Assembly: GCA_001799895.1 (NCBI GenBank)
Contig: MGUI01000007.1
Span: 62,001-126,000 of the forward strand
Origin: Elusimicrobia bacterium GWD2_63_28
GTDB lineage: Bacteria; Elusimicrobiota; Elusimicrobia; Elusimicrobiales; UBA9959
Direction: 5' to 3'
Length of the DNA: 64,000 bases
Every line of letters starts with the position of its first letter. The first letter of the stretch is position 1. The position numbers were made by a program, and so were the translations under genes. Shown piece by piece: positions 62,969 to 64,000 of the stretch. The notes below the pieces were generated by a model that saw nothing but the letters and a program-made list of their open reading frames with translations, made no database searches and was not told where the DNA came from.

Positions 62969-64000
62969 ATGCCTACAGACATAGAGATAGCGAGGACCAT
63001 AAAGCTCGAGCCCGTTAAGGACATAGCCGCCAAGCTCGGCGTGGCCGAGGACGACCTGTCGCTCTACGGCAAGTACAAGGCCAAGCTGCCGCTGAAGCTG
63101 ATAGACCTGGAGAAGGCTAAAAAGAGCAAGCTCATACTCGTATCCGCCATCTCCCCCACGCCCGCCGGCGAAGGCAAGACCACGGTGTCCATCGGCCTTA
63201 CGCTGGGGCTCAATAAGATCGGGCGCAAGACCACGGTGGTGCTGCGCGAGCCGTCCATGGGCCCGGTGTTCGGCATCAAGGGCGGCGCCACGGGCGGCGG
63301 CTGGTCGCAGGTGCTGCCCATGGAGGACATCAACCTGCATTTTACCGGGGACTTCGCCGCCATCGAAAAAGCGCATAACCTGCTGGCGGCGCTTATAGAC
63401 AACAATGTGCAGAACAAGAAAAGCAACCTGGGCCTGGACCCGCGCACCGTTACCTGGAAGCGGGTGATGGACATGAACGACCGCTCGCTCAGGAAGATCA
63501 TTGTAGGCCTCGGCGGCACCATGAGCGGCGTGCCCCGCGAGACCGGCTTCGACATCGTGGCCGCTTCCGAGGTGATGGCCATCTTCTGTCTTTCTAACGA
63601 CCTGCAGCACCTCAAGGAGAAACTGGGCAACATCTTCGTCGGTTACACCTACGACCGCAAGCCGGTCTATGCCCGGGACCTGAAGGCCAACGGCGCCATG
63701 GCCGCCCTGCTGAAAGACGCGCTGATGCCGAACCTGGTGCAGACCTCCGAGGGCACGCCGGCCATCATCCACGGCGGGCCTTTCGCCAACATCGCCCACG
63801 GCTGCAACTCCATCATCGCCACCCGCCTGGGACTTTCCCTGTCGGACTATGTCGTCACCGAGGCCGGCTTCGCCTTCGAGCTCGGCGCCGAGAAGTTCCT
63901 GGATATCAAGTGCCGCTACGCCGGGCTCTGCCCGAGCGCTGCCGTGCTGGTGGCCACCATAAGGGCCCTCAAGTACCACGGCGGCGTGGGACTCAAGGAG
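62969..64000 (+). CDS. fhs: Formate-tetrahydrofolate ligase, N-terminal part (cut by window edge)
   Basis: The ATG at 62969 (after AGGGGATGGGAAT) opens 344 codons that run off the right edge. The product matches formate-tetrahydrofolate ligase, which makes 10-formyl-tetrahydrofolate from formate, ATP and tetrahydrofolate, a step of one-carbon metabolism and of the Wood-Ljungdahl pathway. The ATP-binding [10 protein letters not shown] lies at about 66-75, followed by [16 protein letters not shown] near 92-107. About 60% of the usual ~555 residues is present. An acetogenic role cannot be judged from this gene alone. Confidence 0.95.
   Translation, partial: MPTDIEIARTIKLEPVKDIAAKLGVAEDDLSLYGKYKAKLPLKLIDLEKAKKSKLILVSAISPTPAGEGKTTVSIGLTLGLNKIGRKTTVVLREPSMGPVFGIKGGATGGGWSQVLPMEDINLHFTGDFAAIEKAHNLLAALIDNNVQNKKSNLGLDPRTVTWKRVMDMNDRSLRKIIVGLGGTMSGVPRETGFDIVAASEVMAIFCLSNDLQHLKEKLGNIFVGYTYDRKPVYARDLKANGAMAALLKDALMPNLVQTSEGTPAIIHGGPFANIAHGCNSIIATRLGLSLSDYVVTEAGFAFELGAEKFLDIKCRYAGLCPSAAVLVATIRALKYHGGVGLKE

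Overview
The window is gene-dense, very GC-rich DNA with about 56 protein genes and almost no intergenic space. It looks like the chromosome of a Gram-negative bacterium: LptF/LptG-type lipopolysaccharide permeases, TolC, MtgA, an outer-membrane beta-barrel protein and a meso-diaminopimelate pathway are all present. The gene mix (PPi-type phosphofructokinase, DapL-type lysine route, secreted deiminase, GlcD-GlcE fusion, large glycan cluster) would fit an Elusimicrobiota-like or other deep-branching anaerobic lineage. That placement is inference only; no rRNA or other phylogenetic marker was analysed. I found no rRNA, tRNA, CRISPR array, prophage or intact insertion sequence.

Layout. 0-2.7 kb: a truncated secreted-protein gene at the left edge, then lptF-lptG. 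2.7-8.3 kb (minus): a pentose-phosphate operon, nudix-tkt-gnd-zwf-pgl. 8.3-20.9 kb (plus): a CBM20-esterase, dnaE overlapping a lone receiver gene, a beta-barrel gene, PPi-type pfk, then HAMP protein, TolC, patatin and TPR genes running into dapF-dapA. 21-35.6 kb (minus): mtgA, then an eleven-gene surface-glycan run with sugar aminotransferase, nucleotide-sugar enzymes, glycosyltransferases, two multi-spanning membrane proteins, an asparagine synthetase and an FAD oxidoreductase. 35.7-38.3 kb (plus): GT2, rfbD-like and WecA/MraY-type priming genes.

38.3-46.2 kb (minus): an 83-bp inverted-repeat element, OsmC, GAF-HD-GYP, glycolate oxidase (GlcF and a GlcD-GlcE fusion), a tryptophanase-type lyase and a DUF1646 transporter. 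46.2-50.6 kb (plus): patatin, TauE/DUF1634 pair, a TPR protein and a sugar nucleotidyltransferase. 50.6-57.3 kb (minus): a signalling and secretion block with a histidine kinase, a receiver-GspE/PilB ATPase fusion, a receiver-AraC regulator and DapL. 57.5-64 kb: a secreted arginine-deiminase-fold enzyme, a TRAP transporter pair, ferritin, radical SAM and methyltransferase genes, and the start of formate-tetrahydrofolate ligase, cut by the right edge.

Themes. DapA, DapF and DapL together suggest a short aminotransferase route to peptidoglycan precursor. The divergent glycan clusters, the sugar nucleotidyltransferase at 49.6 kb and LptFG point to an elaborate envelope. The most unusual items are the receiver-ATPase fusion beside its kinase, two RNA hairpin arrangements that could mask ribosome binding sites, the 83-bp inverted repeat, and several gene starts whose -10-like box lies only 6-8 nt before ATG with no Shine-Dalgarno sequence, which suggests leaderless mRNAs.
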